Shown: positions 12,823-24,748 of the stretch, one piece after another
How the letters are laid out: every line of letters begins with the position of its first letter
Position numbering within the stretch: position 1 is the first letter of the stretch
NCBI GenBank assembly: GCA_963693285.1
Contig: OY848931.1
Span: 687,001 to 751,000 of the forward strand
Source of the DNA: Xestospongia muta
Taxonomy: Eukaryota > Porifera > Demospongiae > Haplosclerida > Petrosiidae
Reading direction: 5' to 3'
DNA: 64,000 nt
The notes under the pieces: generated by a model
Databases searched by the model: none
Seen by the model: the letters and a program-made list of their open reading frames with translations, nothing else
Told to the model about the DNA's origin: nothing
Translations under genes and position numbers: made by a program

Positions 12823-15800
12823 TTTGAGTAATGACTTGTTTCAAAGCAGCAATAAACCTCTCCTATACAACAGAGTGTTTAATGATATACTTTAGCATAT
12901 TCCTATAACTGACTTGTTCCAGTGGTATTAGTCCAGTAAATTGTCTTGATCTCTCATTCCATACCATAAAGAATGCTTTAATAGGACACTGTGTACCACC
13001 AGTAGGTACTAACTGAACAATGGCTACCTAGTGGAATAAGAATGAATTAAAATATTATTGTTTCATTTATACTTTTTTATTTTGAGGGTCATTGTTCATG
13101 AGTGCTCTCAACATCATTACATTTTGAGGAGGTTCCATAAATTGAAACTGGACTGTACGTAATGGAGTTTGGTTAATATGTAAAAGGGTATTGATAGCAT
13201 TCTAGCAGAGGACCAATATTATAAGACAATTTCAGTGTTATTATACTCACAAAGAAAGTCTTTGGGTAGACATTCATGGTGATTCTAGGTGGCCAAAGCT
13301 CTACTTTTCTAAAAAGTATGTAAGAGCATTGTCAAAGTTTGATTCTCAAACTCACATGTCTGGTGTTGTCTCTGGTTTGTTTGTTAACATATTAAATTGA
13401 ATTTGTCTTTGCTGCCATTGGTTACCTCTCTACAATAAAATGATATCATTAAAGACTCATTCTCATATCCACGTACCAGTTCTATGGTTTCTAATACTCC
13501 ACTCCAAATTTTTGACATCTAAACACACAGACAATATGTCATTCATGTTTGTCTAGTAAACTTACTGGTTGGACTCCACCCATAGGTGGAGCAATAAGTC
13601 CTTGGGTACTAATAGCTCCAGAGATTGATGTGAGAGGTGGTTCCGTAACAGGAGCAGATGTAAATACAGAACTAATTTGAGTTTGTGGTGGTAAAGTTAA
13701 AGGAACAGTACCCACTCCAAGAAATGGTTGTTGAGGGGGAGGTACAGTGGGTGTGGTACTAAAAGGGATGGTTTGTTCCAAGCCCCCTCGAGTTTTAGCA
13801 GCTCGTATAGCAGCCTGAATTATCAGTTGAGCATAGAAATCAGTATATGAACTGGAGGTTGAAAAACTTGAGATAGAGACATCTATTGTTGACTATGAAA
13901 GGTAGAAAAAGATATGTTTAGGGGCTGGGTAAAAAGGGATACTGGGGCACAAGTAGCAAGGATTGAAATGAGGTCATCCTTGTACCTTATATAGACCTAA
14001 ACCTAATGTGTGTTAGTATTACAATGTGGCTATTTGTGCCCATTCACATAGAAGAAAATAGAGTAAGTATTACCTAGATTACTAGAAGTGGGCAGAGAAA
14101 GATCTAAGTGAAATAAATATCTGGAGAAACAAAAAGCTCAAGAAATTGTCAACAGCCTAAGGGTAAATATCACATTTTCAAGGGATGACTGCTTCTCTAG
14201 GAAGTGGTACAAGTAGCCACATTGTTACTATAAATAGCTGACTACTTTCTATAAGGTGGTTATATCAGCTAGATCCTGATTTGCTTATCCACTTACCATG
14301 ATCTAACTGACTTAGCCTATAGTGTGTGAGACCTATCTGATAACCACCTTGGATGCCAAGCTCAAAGGAGCTTACTATTGTATTCATACTATAGTGTAAC
14401 GTAAGGATAAGGTTTGTTCTAATATTATGACTATCATGGAACATGTATATACATGTTAATGAGACCGTGGTCTATCATTTACTTAATTATCTCTTTGTAC
14501 TTAAGATACATTTATGATATACCCCATTTGGCCAAAAGATCTTTAAAAACACATATGGATTACTCATCATTAAATCTGGTACTAAATCTTCTTTTACAAG
14601 GAAAAAGTGACATGACTGCTTGAATTTATGATACTCATTCATCACTCTATCAAATTGAAGTAGAGTAAACTCATTTATTATGCCAGAACAAAGTGCACTC
14701 CCAAACACAATACATGTAACATTTTGAAGAAGACTTTCTGCACTGAAATAAGGTAAATCCCACAGTTTTGCTGCAATATTGCATGCTATATAACCTCCGA
14801 ATGAAAATCCTGTATAATATTAATAATAAAAATTATTAATTAATTATTATAATACCTGTAAATATTAATCGCTTTCCTTCATTTAGCAATTTACAGAAGT
14901 ACCTAATTGGTAGGTTATTAACCTCAAAATGGAATGCTACACAATACATCAATGAAGGAAAAAGGTTATTATGTTTTATATTATTACTTACTTTGAAGTA
15001 TGCCACCCATATCTTCATCATTATCACACTGAAATGATGTATACACAATATTCCCTTGGTTTGCTATAAGTAATTTATTTTGATGAGACACTGACATAGA
15101 TATTTGATCAAATGAGTGTCCATACATTGACAAGTCTAATTGAGACTGGGAGACAAACAAGGCACACAGGCTAGCATGATAAACTGTATCCTTGGAGAAT
15201 AGAGGTGGGAGGGGCTCTGTTGTTGCTATATTATCATCATCAAGAGTAATTGGTTCATCAATACAACTGTTATGATTTAATTCCTTGGCAATCTCATCAA
15301 GTTTATCATAACACCAATCATTGATATCCATTGGAATAAGTGCATTCATTGTAAGATCATTTAACTGTTTCAATATTGTTTCCTTTGACAAACCCTCTTC
15401 TAATTTCTTTTGTATGTGTGTTTTAATACGACCTTTTATGTGATTAAGGGTTGTCTGACGATCTAGACCAGACTCGTTCAGGTCACTAGAATATACTTGA
15501 AGTGCAGTAGCTAACTGAGATAGGTGAGGATCAGAAAAGAGCTCATAAGGTTCCTCTATATTTGGAATACAACATGTAAAGGTATGTGTTACCATAGCAA
15601 TGAGTGCATACATAATTATGTTAGAGATACAAATCAGTTAGTCTTGTACCTAGACTACCACTCCCACTTGACAAAGGTAATCTATACATTTGCATGCTCC
15701 ATTTTCTTAAGACATAAGATACACACAATATTGAATCTTTGTGAATGAATGTTGTTATCATCTTGAAGTATTTGTTACTATACTTGATAAGAAACAAGAT

Positions 15801-17529
15801 ATCCACAGATAAAGGTCATCATTACAATATTAAAGAAAAAATCAAGCAAACATATCTATCTGCCTTTCATTTGAAGGGCATGATAGTCTGGGAGTGAGAT
15901 TATACAAATCAAGCTATTTATCCTAAACCATGTGTCATAGTTATGAATCCTATGATGTCATCAAACACCACTAAACAGATTCTATAACCATTTTGATAAT
16001 ATTAATGTCATTTATTAAAAGTCATGGAGCAAGGAAAATGGGGAAGAGCTACTTTGAATCAGTCACACCCATAATTGAGGTAAGGGAAAACAAATTCATT
16101 GGTTGCCATGTTAAAATATGGAGTTTATTGATTTAAGTGTTGCATACAATAACAGAATAAAACTATGTGAATGAACATACTGACATAATGAAATGCACTA
16201 AAGTGCTTAACCTCGCTGCAGTGGGCAGTATAGATCTATACTGCAGAGTTCAGAGTGCATGTACATTTAACATTCCATAATCTTAAAGGTATGGTAAATT
16301 ATTAATGGCTCAGCTTTACTCTGACAATAGTCAACTTACTGGCCAATTTGAAAAACTAATTGATCATAAGGCAGTAACAAGCAAATATCTTTATTCTTTT
16401 TAGCCTTCTCAAGTGACGTATACCAGACAAGAGATATCTCACGTGATGCGCAAGATGATTATTGATAACTTAGCATTTCTCTTAAATCAAAGGGAAAAAA
16501 GCTTTGGAGTTTAGTCCGTCTACTGGGTACTTTGCACTCTAATTGACAAAAGGTCCAATACTTTCCAACTTCTTAGTAAAAGTTAGTGATTCTCCAATGA
16601 CAGCTATGGTGCTAGTATTTTTAGTTCGCACTCAATGTATCGACAAAGATAACTGCCATAAGTTAGTAAAAATGTCATAACTTTCCAAAGAAGTATTTTT
16701 GCAAAACTTCTCACTTTAAAAAGTTGGAAAATGTCATAAGCTGTATGTAGGAGGTTTTAATTGAATTCTCGAGTCTTCAATGAAGCTGTGCTTTTTTTCA
16801 AAGGTTTTTTAGACTTTTAAAGCTTTTTGTTCGTTTGACGCTCATTTTACCAGTATTGTTAAGAAGTACAGAAGTTTTGCTACTATCCACTATAATTTGG
16901 TGGCTACCAGTGCCATGTTTGCTAAGTTAAAGAAATTCAAAGCCATTTGCCCGAGTAACAGACACACACACACACACTGACAGACTACAGTAACCCTCGC
17001 TATGCGCCCACACACAGCGAGATTAATAATAATGGATAGTCCAAAGGAATTATAAGACAGCCTGTTATTCCAGGTTGTAACAAATATAATTGGTGATGAC
17101 AATTTAGTGAATGGGGACACATATACATACCTTGTGCTATACTGTCTTCCTCCATGTCTTCTTCAGTAGATTTAGCTGTAGAGAAGTAAATTATTAATAT
17201 GATAAAGTTAATACTACTACCTCACCATACTCCTCCTCAATACTTTTTGCCACAAATTTTAAAGGAGTATACTTCTTAAATATATCTAATACTTGTTGAA
17301 ATACTTTGGGATCACGATTTTGGTGAACTTCAATATAAGCTTGTACTGCTTTTAATAAGCAGTCAACGCGATCTTTATCCTTCTGAACTTTATCTAACGT
17401 TCTCTCATCAATAACTTCAATTGAGAGGAGATCATCAGCAACATCCAAAGGGTAAAGCATTGCTTTCTTGATAGACGGTAGATGTTTGATAAAGAGTGAT
17501 GCTTCTTTGGCAAAAACACACTCAGACAT
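8047..17529 (-). CDS. Gene N1: predicted CARD-lipase-MED25(ACID)-GTPase-Death chimera
   Basis: Exons: 17529-17226 (CARD), 17175-17131, 15555-14992, 14936-14856, 14809-14523 (lipase-like), ten MED25 exons 13892-11643, then 11598-11533, 11487-11329, 11283-10864, 10815-9322, 9269-9085, 9034-8845, 8798-8579, 8526-8476 and 8426-8047. Every junction is in phase, giving 2086 aa. The lipase-like part has the nucleophile elbow GFSFGG and KEDLVPDLM. The GTPase has GLVNSGKS (G1), VIDFPGVDD (G3) and TCAD in the G4 position. The C-terminal 80 residues read as a Death domain (ITWETVI-like helix 5). A basic KRKTEK...KKPK stretch precedes it. CARD and Death imply homotypic signalling complexes; the true function is unknown. 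The alternative is two or three separate genes, but the MED25 and GTPase parts have no ATG-led 5' end of their own. Intron 2 carries a transposon-like insertion. Confidence 0.6.
11643..13892 (-). CDS. MED25-derived exon block in N1 (SD1-like, ACID, Q-rich)
   Basis: Ten exons: 13892-13566, 13518-13477, 13429-13356, 13308-13251, 13201-13073, 13027-12914, 12862-12758, 12715-12509, 12449-12108 and 12059-11643 (605 codons). MED25 hallmarks are IWSGVLE, ELWPPRITMNVYPKTFF, RTVQFQFMEPP, GGTQCPIKAFFMVWNERS and FTGLIPLEQ, which follow the human ACID domain in order. FKQVITQNK then leads into poly-Q. ACID is the MED25 surface bound by activators such as VP16 (family knowledge). The MED25 N-terminal VWA domain is absent and no in-frame ATG opens the first exon. 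The block begins and ends in phase 0, fitting the flanking lipase and GTPase exons. Confidence 0.75.
11905..12040. repeat. Imperfect CAG/CAA (polyglutamine) tract in N1 exon
   Basis: TTG/CTG triplets on the plus strand encode a Q-rich run of the MED25-type last exon, broken by F and L residues. N3 and N4 have a much shorter tract in the same exon. Confidence 0.8.
12773..12820. repeat. (TTG)n polyglutamine microsatellite in N1
   Basis: About 15 TTG triplets encode 14 glutamines right after the ACID domain. The matching exons of N3 and N4 have only six, so this tract expanded or contracted after duplication. Confidence 0.9.
13893..14522 (-). other. Intron between lipase and MED25 exons of N1
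   Basis: This 630-bp stretch has no convincing exon. It is well conserved with the same interval of N3 (38776-39414). It contains an inverted-repeat hairpin at 14253-14350. A GTAAGT donor-like site inside the hairpin loop leaves room for an unrecognised small exon. Confidence 0.5.
14253..14350. repeat. Inverted repeat flanking ~60 bp, N1 intron
   Basis: AAGGTGGTTATATCAGCTAG at the left is matched in inverse by CTATCTGATAACCACCTT at the right, with one 2-base offset. The structure is conserved at 39143-39238 and 53899-53994 in N3 and N4. It may be a small palindromic mobile element or an RNA hairpin within the intron. Confidence 0.55.
16207..17026. mobile_element. Non-autonomous TTAA-flanked element (piggyBac-like MITE candidate)
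   Basis: An 812-bp segment (16211-17022) is flanked on both sides by TTAA (16207-16210 and 17023-17026). Its ends form an imperfect terminal inverted repeat: CCTCGCTGCAGTGGGC against TCTCGCTGTGTGTGGGC. N3 and N4 lack it at this intron position. TTAA target duplication is typical of piggyBac-type elements (family knowledge). No transposase frame is present. It contains a perfect 20-bp palindrome at 16225-16244 and a short AC microsatellite near 16962-16977. Confidence 0.6.
16225..16244. repeat. Perfect 20-bp palindrome
   Basis: GCAGTATAGATCTATACTGC is its own reverse complement. It lies 15 bp inside the left end of the TTAA-flanked element, suggesting a subterminal hairpin. Confidence 0.9.
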
Positions 17530-17722
17530 AGCCGCGAGTTTCTAGAACAAACCCAACAAGTTGACAAAGTGGGCGAAACTCTTACTATCTATATATCTCA
17601 TGAATTTTATTCTGTTATTAAAGTTATTATTAGAATATTTATGTAAACAATACAAATGTTCAGTCTCTACTTTCTAACTAATTACGTTTCATTTAATTTA
17701 ATTAAAAGTTCGTTCAAATAAT

Positions 17723-18912
17723 TCAAGCATTGATAGACTCAGTAACCTCATGTTCTTGAGATTGAGGTACTACAGTGGTAGCAACAGGATCAGCCGTGGT
17801 GAGATCCTCCTTAGTTGGCTCATTACCACAGCTATTATTGCTTGAAGTGGACTGAAACAATGGATTACGTGCAGCCAACACTGATACATCATGTCCAGGG
17901 GACACAGGAGGCATAGTAAAGGTCTGAGGGGGTGGAGTCATTGGTGGCGGAGATATAGGTACTGGAAATGTGGTCACTGGAGGGATAGCCAAAGGTAGGG
18001 TTGATACCGGAGGAATTGGAGATGTTGATGACATAACAGACCTCGGTGGAATTGGTGGAGGGTCTGGGGAACCTTTTCCAACAAATTTGACCTGACGAGA
18101 TTGTTTAGATGTTCCAGTAGCAGAAGCAGAAAGGGGTGTATCTTGAGGCTCCTCAAGAGGTATAGGAGGTGGGGGTTTGTAGGTTTTGGGATGAGTCACA
18201 GGAGGTGGACGAGGAGAAACCCCCGTTTGATTAGCATCTGGATTAGTATGGATGTCAGCAGTGACTGTTGTAGATGAATGAGGATATGTGGTCACCGATG
18301 ATTGTTGATGGTGTGATTGAACGGGAGCTATCTTGTATTCTTCTGGTCCCTTAGAGGTTATCGGAAAAGGAGGAGGAGGGGTTGACCCTGAAGATGAGGT
18401 ATCTGATTGACTTATGTTTAAGTTAGGGTTAGTAGCAGTGATGACAGGTTTAACATTTAATTCTTTTGGTCTGACATAAGTATTCTTAGTTGCTTGTTTT
18501 TCCTTCTTTCTCTCTTTTATACCACTCACATTATTCAACTGAGATGCTGGAAGGTTATTAGGTTTGGAGGAAACAGGTCTAGGAAGAGAGTTAGGTGTAA
18601 ACCCAAGTCTCTTAGCACTGACATCATCCTCATTAAAAGTTGTCTATAAAGAGAGATACATCATATACAGCACACATAGACACATTAGCATATACTGACC
18701 TTTTTGTAAAGAGGGTTCTTGACCATCATGGTAGAGACTTGTTTATATTCACGACCAATTGAGTTGCTATAAATTTAGAGTCAGTTACTAAATAGTTTGT
18801 AATTTAATATTTACTTACTATTTTATATAAAGTGCAATCAAAATAATAACAACAACAATAACAGCTAAAAATAAGACACATATTAGGACCAAGATAGTTA
18901 GTTCACCTATGA

Positions 18913-18998
<86 letters not shown>

Positions 18999-19488
18999 CT
19001 TTAATAATTGTATGATACTCTTTACTTACCAGTAGTAAATATACTAACTTCTTTATCACTAGTGAGATGGGACGAAGAAAGACATGAAGAAGTCAATAAA
19101 GTAGACTCAACATCAAGAATTGAACCAACTACAACCCAATATTTACTAACTATTTCATGGCAACTGTTGCCATGGTTATCAGGACAGGTACACTTGAATA
19201 GAATAGATGATAACAGGAGATATAAGTAACTACAGTTGCTATGACTACATGACGACCCATAAGCTTGACCTAATATAAGTTAAAAAATTGATAACATACT
19301 TGTGATCTTGTCTATTGAAATAACAATAAGTCCTCTAGCTTTCCCTGCTCCCTTAAGCTTGTTAGAGTATATTGTATATCCTTTGTCTGATATGTCTATT
19401 AGCACATACAATTTGGTCATATGTGTCAAATACTGTAACTCCTAATGGATTATGGATATTGTTAGAAAAAGTTTGACGTATGCTTAGG
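17723..19488 (-). pseudogene. 3' fragment of an R-type YWTD receptor gene
   Basis: The region matches the last part of R1-R3: a decayed final YWTD exon (19488 to about 19310), the second EGF region, the TM exon near 18.85 kb, the NPLY exon, and an intact proline-rich tail ending at 17723. Most of the YWTD ectodomain is missing. The YWTD exon has lost an internal block, and the stalk exon near 19.07 kb has lost its Thr/Pro repeats. The tail frame is still open and very similar to the intact copies, so decay is recent or only partial. The 5' side is fused to a lipase exon at about 19489. Confidence 0.7.
18916..18996. repeat. (GA)n microsatellite
   Basis: About 40 GA units fill the intron between the stalk and TM exons of the broken R gene. 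The intact copies have only an irregular purine-rich stretch here. Confidence 0.95.
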
Positions 19489-20963
19489 TAGTGACTCAGA
19501 TTCAACTAGGTCTTTATCAATTGGTTCACTGGTACAACTATCGTTTTGATCTAATTCCTTAGTAATCTCATCCAGTTTATCATAACGCCAATCATTGATG
19601 TCCATTGGAATAAGTGCATTCATTGTAAGATCATTCAACTGTTTTGTTAATGTCTCCTTCAATAGTCCTTCCTCCAGTTTCTGACGAATGTGGCTCTCAA
19701 TATGAGCTTTGATGTGGTTGAAAGTTGCAAGACTATCAAAACCAGACCTATTCAGGTCATTGGAATATACTTGAAGTGCACCAGCCAACTGACACAAGTG
19801 TAGATTAGAGAAGATATCATAAGGTTGCTCTGTGTTTAGAAAACAACATGTGAAAGTAGATGGTACATAAATTCTGTTTACCCAAATAATGGATATGTTT
19901 ATGTTAAGAGCTACTTTAAAACCAGCCCAATTTAAATCTGGCCTGGCTCACTTTTTAATGATGACAATTCCACCCATGTAGAAAATAGTGTTATCTATAT
20001 TATAATTACATTAATACTTTTAGTTTAGTTGTTACTTGTTTGCAATAAATTCAAGTTATTTTAGTATTAGCTATGGAATAGTATTTTTTTAGTTATAGCT
20101 ATTTTAGCTGGCCTGAGATAGATTGTACATGCTCTAGATGAGGCTATGATATGATTTAATCTATATAATTCAAGAGGAGTGGATAGAGTGGTTAGCCATT
20201 CCCTGTCCATTCTTGTCTGTCTTATCTGTTATTACAGTGATGGTTGAAACCACAATAACTGGTTTACATGGTATTTTCTTGTAGTAAATGGCTGAAAGTT
20301 GGCTAGAATATATGGGATGTACTATAGCTCTATACATTAAAACTATAATTACAACCCACATCAACTATAATTGTGAGCTAAACAGAAAGGATTAATGTTG
20401 AAACAAAAGTTTGCATTGTATATTATTCTTTTAACTTTGCTTAAAAGTCAAGTAAGTTGTTCCACTAAAGCTGTTTATTTCCCTTAGAAGAGAAACTGAA
20501 CACAACTAATATAATAAGCAATTAAACAAAATTTATATACTTCCTATATGTGCATATACATGTGATTGCTTACCTTGTGTTTCACTGTCTTCTTCTGTAG
20601 GTTTAGCTATATAGAAAAGTAAATAATTAATGTGACGAAATTAATACTACTACCTCACCATACTCCTCCTCAATATTCTCTGCCACAAACTTTAAAGGAG
20701 TATACTTCTTAAATACATTTAAAATTTGTTGAAACACTTTAGGGTCACGATTTTGGTGAACTTCAATATAAGCTTGTACTGCCTTTAGTAAGCAATCAAC
20801 GGGATATTCATCCTTCTGAACTTTAACTAAAGTTCTCTCATCAATAACTTTAATTGAGAGGAGATCATCAGCAACATCCAAAGGGTAAAGTATTGATTCT
20901 TCAATATCTGGTAGATATTTGATAGAGGACTACTTCTTTGGCAAAAACACTTTCAAACGTCAT
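19489..20963 (-). pseudogene. Broken CARD-lipase 5' fragment of an N-type gene
   Basis: The CARD exon starts with ATG at 20963, but its frame hits a TGA after 20 codons. The rest of the CARD (20881-20627) continues in another frame, so the exon is frameshifted. The lipase-linker exon (to 19489) matches N2 (25945 onward) closely, then runs directly into R-gene YWTD sequence and stops out of frame. The intron between them matches the N2 intron at 25946-26697. This is a duplicate of the N2 5' end joined to an R 3' end by illegitimate recombination. Confidence 0.75.
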
Positions 20964-21202
20964 TATTAAATTTAAATTTTAATAACGATTATTAATTAAC
21001 AAAAGGTTTATTAACTGGTAAGACACATTCATGTTAAAAGAACAAGTCACACTAACTACTGAATTTAAAAGTTGTCAAAGACATTTAAAATAATTTGTAT
21101 AAAAAGTTAGTAAAAAGGTTGTACAATAAACGATTAATACATAGATAATTGAGTATACTTAAGTGCAGCGAATTATTTTCATTTCTACTTTGTTTTAGAC
21201 AT

Positions 21203-24200
21203 CTACAAATCAAGATGTTTGCGTATCTCATTAGCTTTTATCTTATTATTAACTATCTTTCCTTCAATGACAGAAATAACTGTCTCCCAGGTAACAGGAG
21301 ATGACTGAGTACTTATCCAACACTCAATCACTTTAGAAAGCTTGGTGATGTCATGTCCCTTTTCATTATTTATACTTTCCAAATTATAATGACTAATGTT
21401 AAAACCTAAACCGATAACATACCAATTGTTACTGATATCAGCTAATAGATTAAGTAGGTCACTTTTATTGGGGGCCTCTTTTAAGATAGCAATGTTTACT
21501 TTTGGCTTTTTTCTCACTTCATCTTCAAAGTAATCAATAATCAAAGTGTTTTCAGTTTTTCTCTTTGTACCAGCTTCTAAAATTATGTGGAGATAAAGAA
21601 AGAATGCATATTTATAATAGAATACTTTGTTGATAACTTTGACTGGACAGCACTGATGTTTGATCATGTGCACTTTCTATAGAAATGATGTTGACATTTT
21701 AGTATGTGATGATGCATTGATGTACTGACTTTTAAGAAATTCGCCCAGCTTATTTGATAAATCTTTCTGCTGGATGTTGCGTGCTAATACTTCTTTTATC
21801 CATAGTCCAATATCTTCTGGAGCAAATATACCAGCATTCCTCATTGATTGTCGTCCTTCTTCACTATCTAAAGGAGAGCGCTTTCTTTGACTCAAAGAAC
21901 AAAACTTAATTTCACAGTTGTGTGATGTAGGGGTATCACCTATTATTTGCTATATATATAAAGATGAAAATGATTGCTATCATGTCATAAACATCTTACT
22001 TGTAATTCGTGTTCAAACTGTCTTTTCAACACATCAAGCTTATGATTAGGACAAGATGGTATCATATCATCATCACATTTCTCATTATATAATTCATCAG
22101 CACAAGTCAGGCATACAAGAATAGGGACTGAAGTGAAATCCTTTTTGACAATTTTCATCCATTCAGTAGCAGAGGCAGTATGAAACCTTCTGAATAGAAA
22201 ATAACATTAGATAACTGTGTAATAACTATGTATGCACTAACTCTTACTTATATTCACAGACAAATATTACAATTTGTGCTAAATCAACCAGTAGTTTGGC
22301 TAGATCTCCAATGGACTCATCTCTGTCATCTACTCCTGGAAAATCAATCACACTTAATCCCTCTACAGAGTCATCCAAATTATAAATGAAAGGTACTGTT
22401 GTACGTGCTGACTGAGTGGTACCTTGTACTGTCTATAATTATAAAATGAAGGTCTTGTTATATGCATGATGAAATGTTACTTACTTGTCTTCCAAAGACC
22501 TTGTTAACTAGTGTTGATTTCCCTGAGTTGACAAGTCCCATCACTCCTACTGTAGTATAGCTAGCTAGACTCTCTCGAAGCTGATAAATATTCAATGCCC
22601 AAATAAGCCAACGAGCCAAAAGAGGTTGGTATGGTTTAGGAACTAAAGCAAGAGCAGTTGCCTTAAATCGTGTATCCCAATGAACTAGAATATCATCAAC
22701 TTTTGTATTTGTTGTTATTTTTCGCTCTTTGCATATACCAACCAGTTCTCGTTCCAAAGAATAACTAATATATTGACTGCTACATGTTACTGTTTTGTTC
22801 ATTCCTTGAAGAAGAAACTGCAATTTAGCATTGTAGCTTGTGATTTGTTCTCTAACTCTCTTTTTTGCAGCATTACTGCTAAGAATACCTTCAATGAATT
22901 TAGTTATCTGTATGACTAGTGCTCGATTTCGTTTAGAAGACAATATAGAAGCAATATCCTTCTTATCAAGAGCAAAGAGAGCCCATACTCCTACAGCACC
23001 AGAACTATCAGTTGTTTGTAGAGCTTTTGCAGTATCAAGAGGATTGTTAACTAATGGAACTCGGACTTGCTGTTCCATAAACCCTCCTAACATAGTAACA
23101 CAGGGGAACAAATGGTTTTTAATTATATCATTTACTTTATCAAGCATATCACAGTTGAGTGTAGCTCTACTACCCATCTTGTGTCCCCTTGAGAGGGAAG
23201 CAAGATCTTTTCTAGCATTATGCAAGATTCGTGGCAATGGTTTAAATGCATTAACAGCTGTAGCAGGAGATAATGCTTCTGAAATTGGATATGCTTCACC
23301 AATATTACGCCCACTGATTAGATTAAGAGACCCTCGGTAAGCTAACTTTTCAGCTCTGTGATTCACATCTCTTGATAAACGTTGAAAGTGATGTGCAATT
23401 AAATCAGGATCGTATTCATATAGTAATTTCTTTTCAAGAATAGGATTAACTTTAAGTGGAACTGAAGCAAGAAAGTGACTCTCTTGTGTAAATTCTGAGT
23501 CGATTCTTTCATTTTGTGATGAAAATAGTTGATCTTTCCATCTCTTTGTATATTTTCTTTGCACCATACCTTCTTCCCAATCTGTATGTGATGAGACATC
23601 AGAACATTGATAGACTGTTTGGTAGTGTAATGGTAATTCTTGTACTAGTGGATAGTATCGATAGTGTTCCTCATGAAAATCATCATCCACTATTGAAGAT
23701 GGATAGTAGTGATAAAATGATGCTTCATAACTGTGCTCCCTACATGCTTTACTGTGCAGATTGCATGCTTCACTATGGAGGAGACTACGTGCTCCTTCCT
23801 TACAACCATTTGCCATTAGCTTGGATACAGGGAGTGATGATGTATGAGCTATACTTAGGACAGCTTGAGCACACTTATAAGCTGGGACAGTAGTTTCAGG
23901 AGAACAACCTGAAATAGCAAAAACAATACTTTCCATGGGAACAATGCGGGCAGCCTCTTGCAGGAATCTGATGATGAGATTAAAACGTTTGGTCATTCTT
24001 CCATCTTGAACAGGAGATTGCTCAAGTAAAGCACTAAGAAATGATAACTTAATAATTTCACTTGGAGTTTGCTTAGCAAGCTGACTCTGACGAAATGATA
24101 TAGGATCTACTTCCTAAAATATTGAAAATATCAGTCAGTCACGATAAGTGTGTTGTAAGATATGGGTTAGTGCTTAATTATCATGTGTATGATCTTTGAC

Positions 24201-24706
24201 CATTAGTTCTATTACACTAACTCAACAGTGACAAAATTCGTTATGAGACTATAAAAATTGAACATGTTTATAATAATAAACTTACATTATATAACATAGG
24301 AATTTCTGTGGTTATAGGATCAGTAAACCTGCTATAAACTTTCACTGGTAGACGATCTGCATCAATTTGCTTACGAGTGAATGCTTGATTACGAAAAGAT
24401 TTGTTATAGCATATCTGCTTTCGAGCAACACGTTCAGCAGAGATTTCTATATTAAGGTGTTCACTTTCACATATTGCAATCTCTATACTGTCACAGAACC
24501 ACAAATTATCTCCATTGATAACAACAGCTAGCTCATGTCCATCAGGATGTTTGTGTACATGAAGTTCAATGTTTGAAATTGATGGTTGAAGAGACTTCAC
24601 TCCCTCTATAGAGCTCAAAGAACTATGTTGTGGGATGGCATAGGGTTCAGGTTCTTTTTCAAGGTAGGCTCTTAGTACTTTCAAATGGTACTCATTCATG
24701 TCATGC

Positions 24707-24748
<42 letters not shown>

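Larger units (their letters stand above)
15556..17130 (-). other. Intron 2 of N1
   Basis: This 1.6-kb intron separates the CARD exons from the lipase exons. The part nearest the lipase exon aligns with N3 and N4. The part at 16207-17026 is an insertion seen only here. Short frames in it do not match any other copy and look non-coding. Confidence 0.55.

Noticed and set aside
16890..17120. 76-codon minus frame in N1 intron 2
   Set aside because: It overlaps the TTAA-flanked element and its AC microsatellite, and has no counterpart in N3/N4.
18901..19000. (GA)n tract as a regulatory GAGA element
   Set aside because: It lies in an intron of a broken gene and is a simple microsatellite expansion absent from intact copies.
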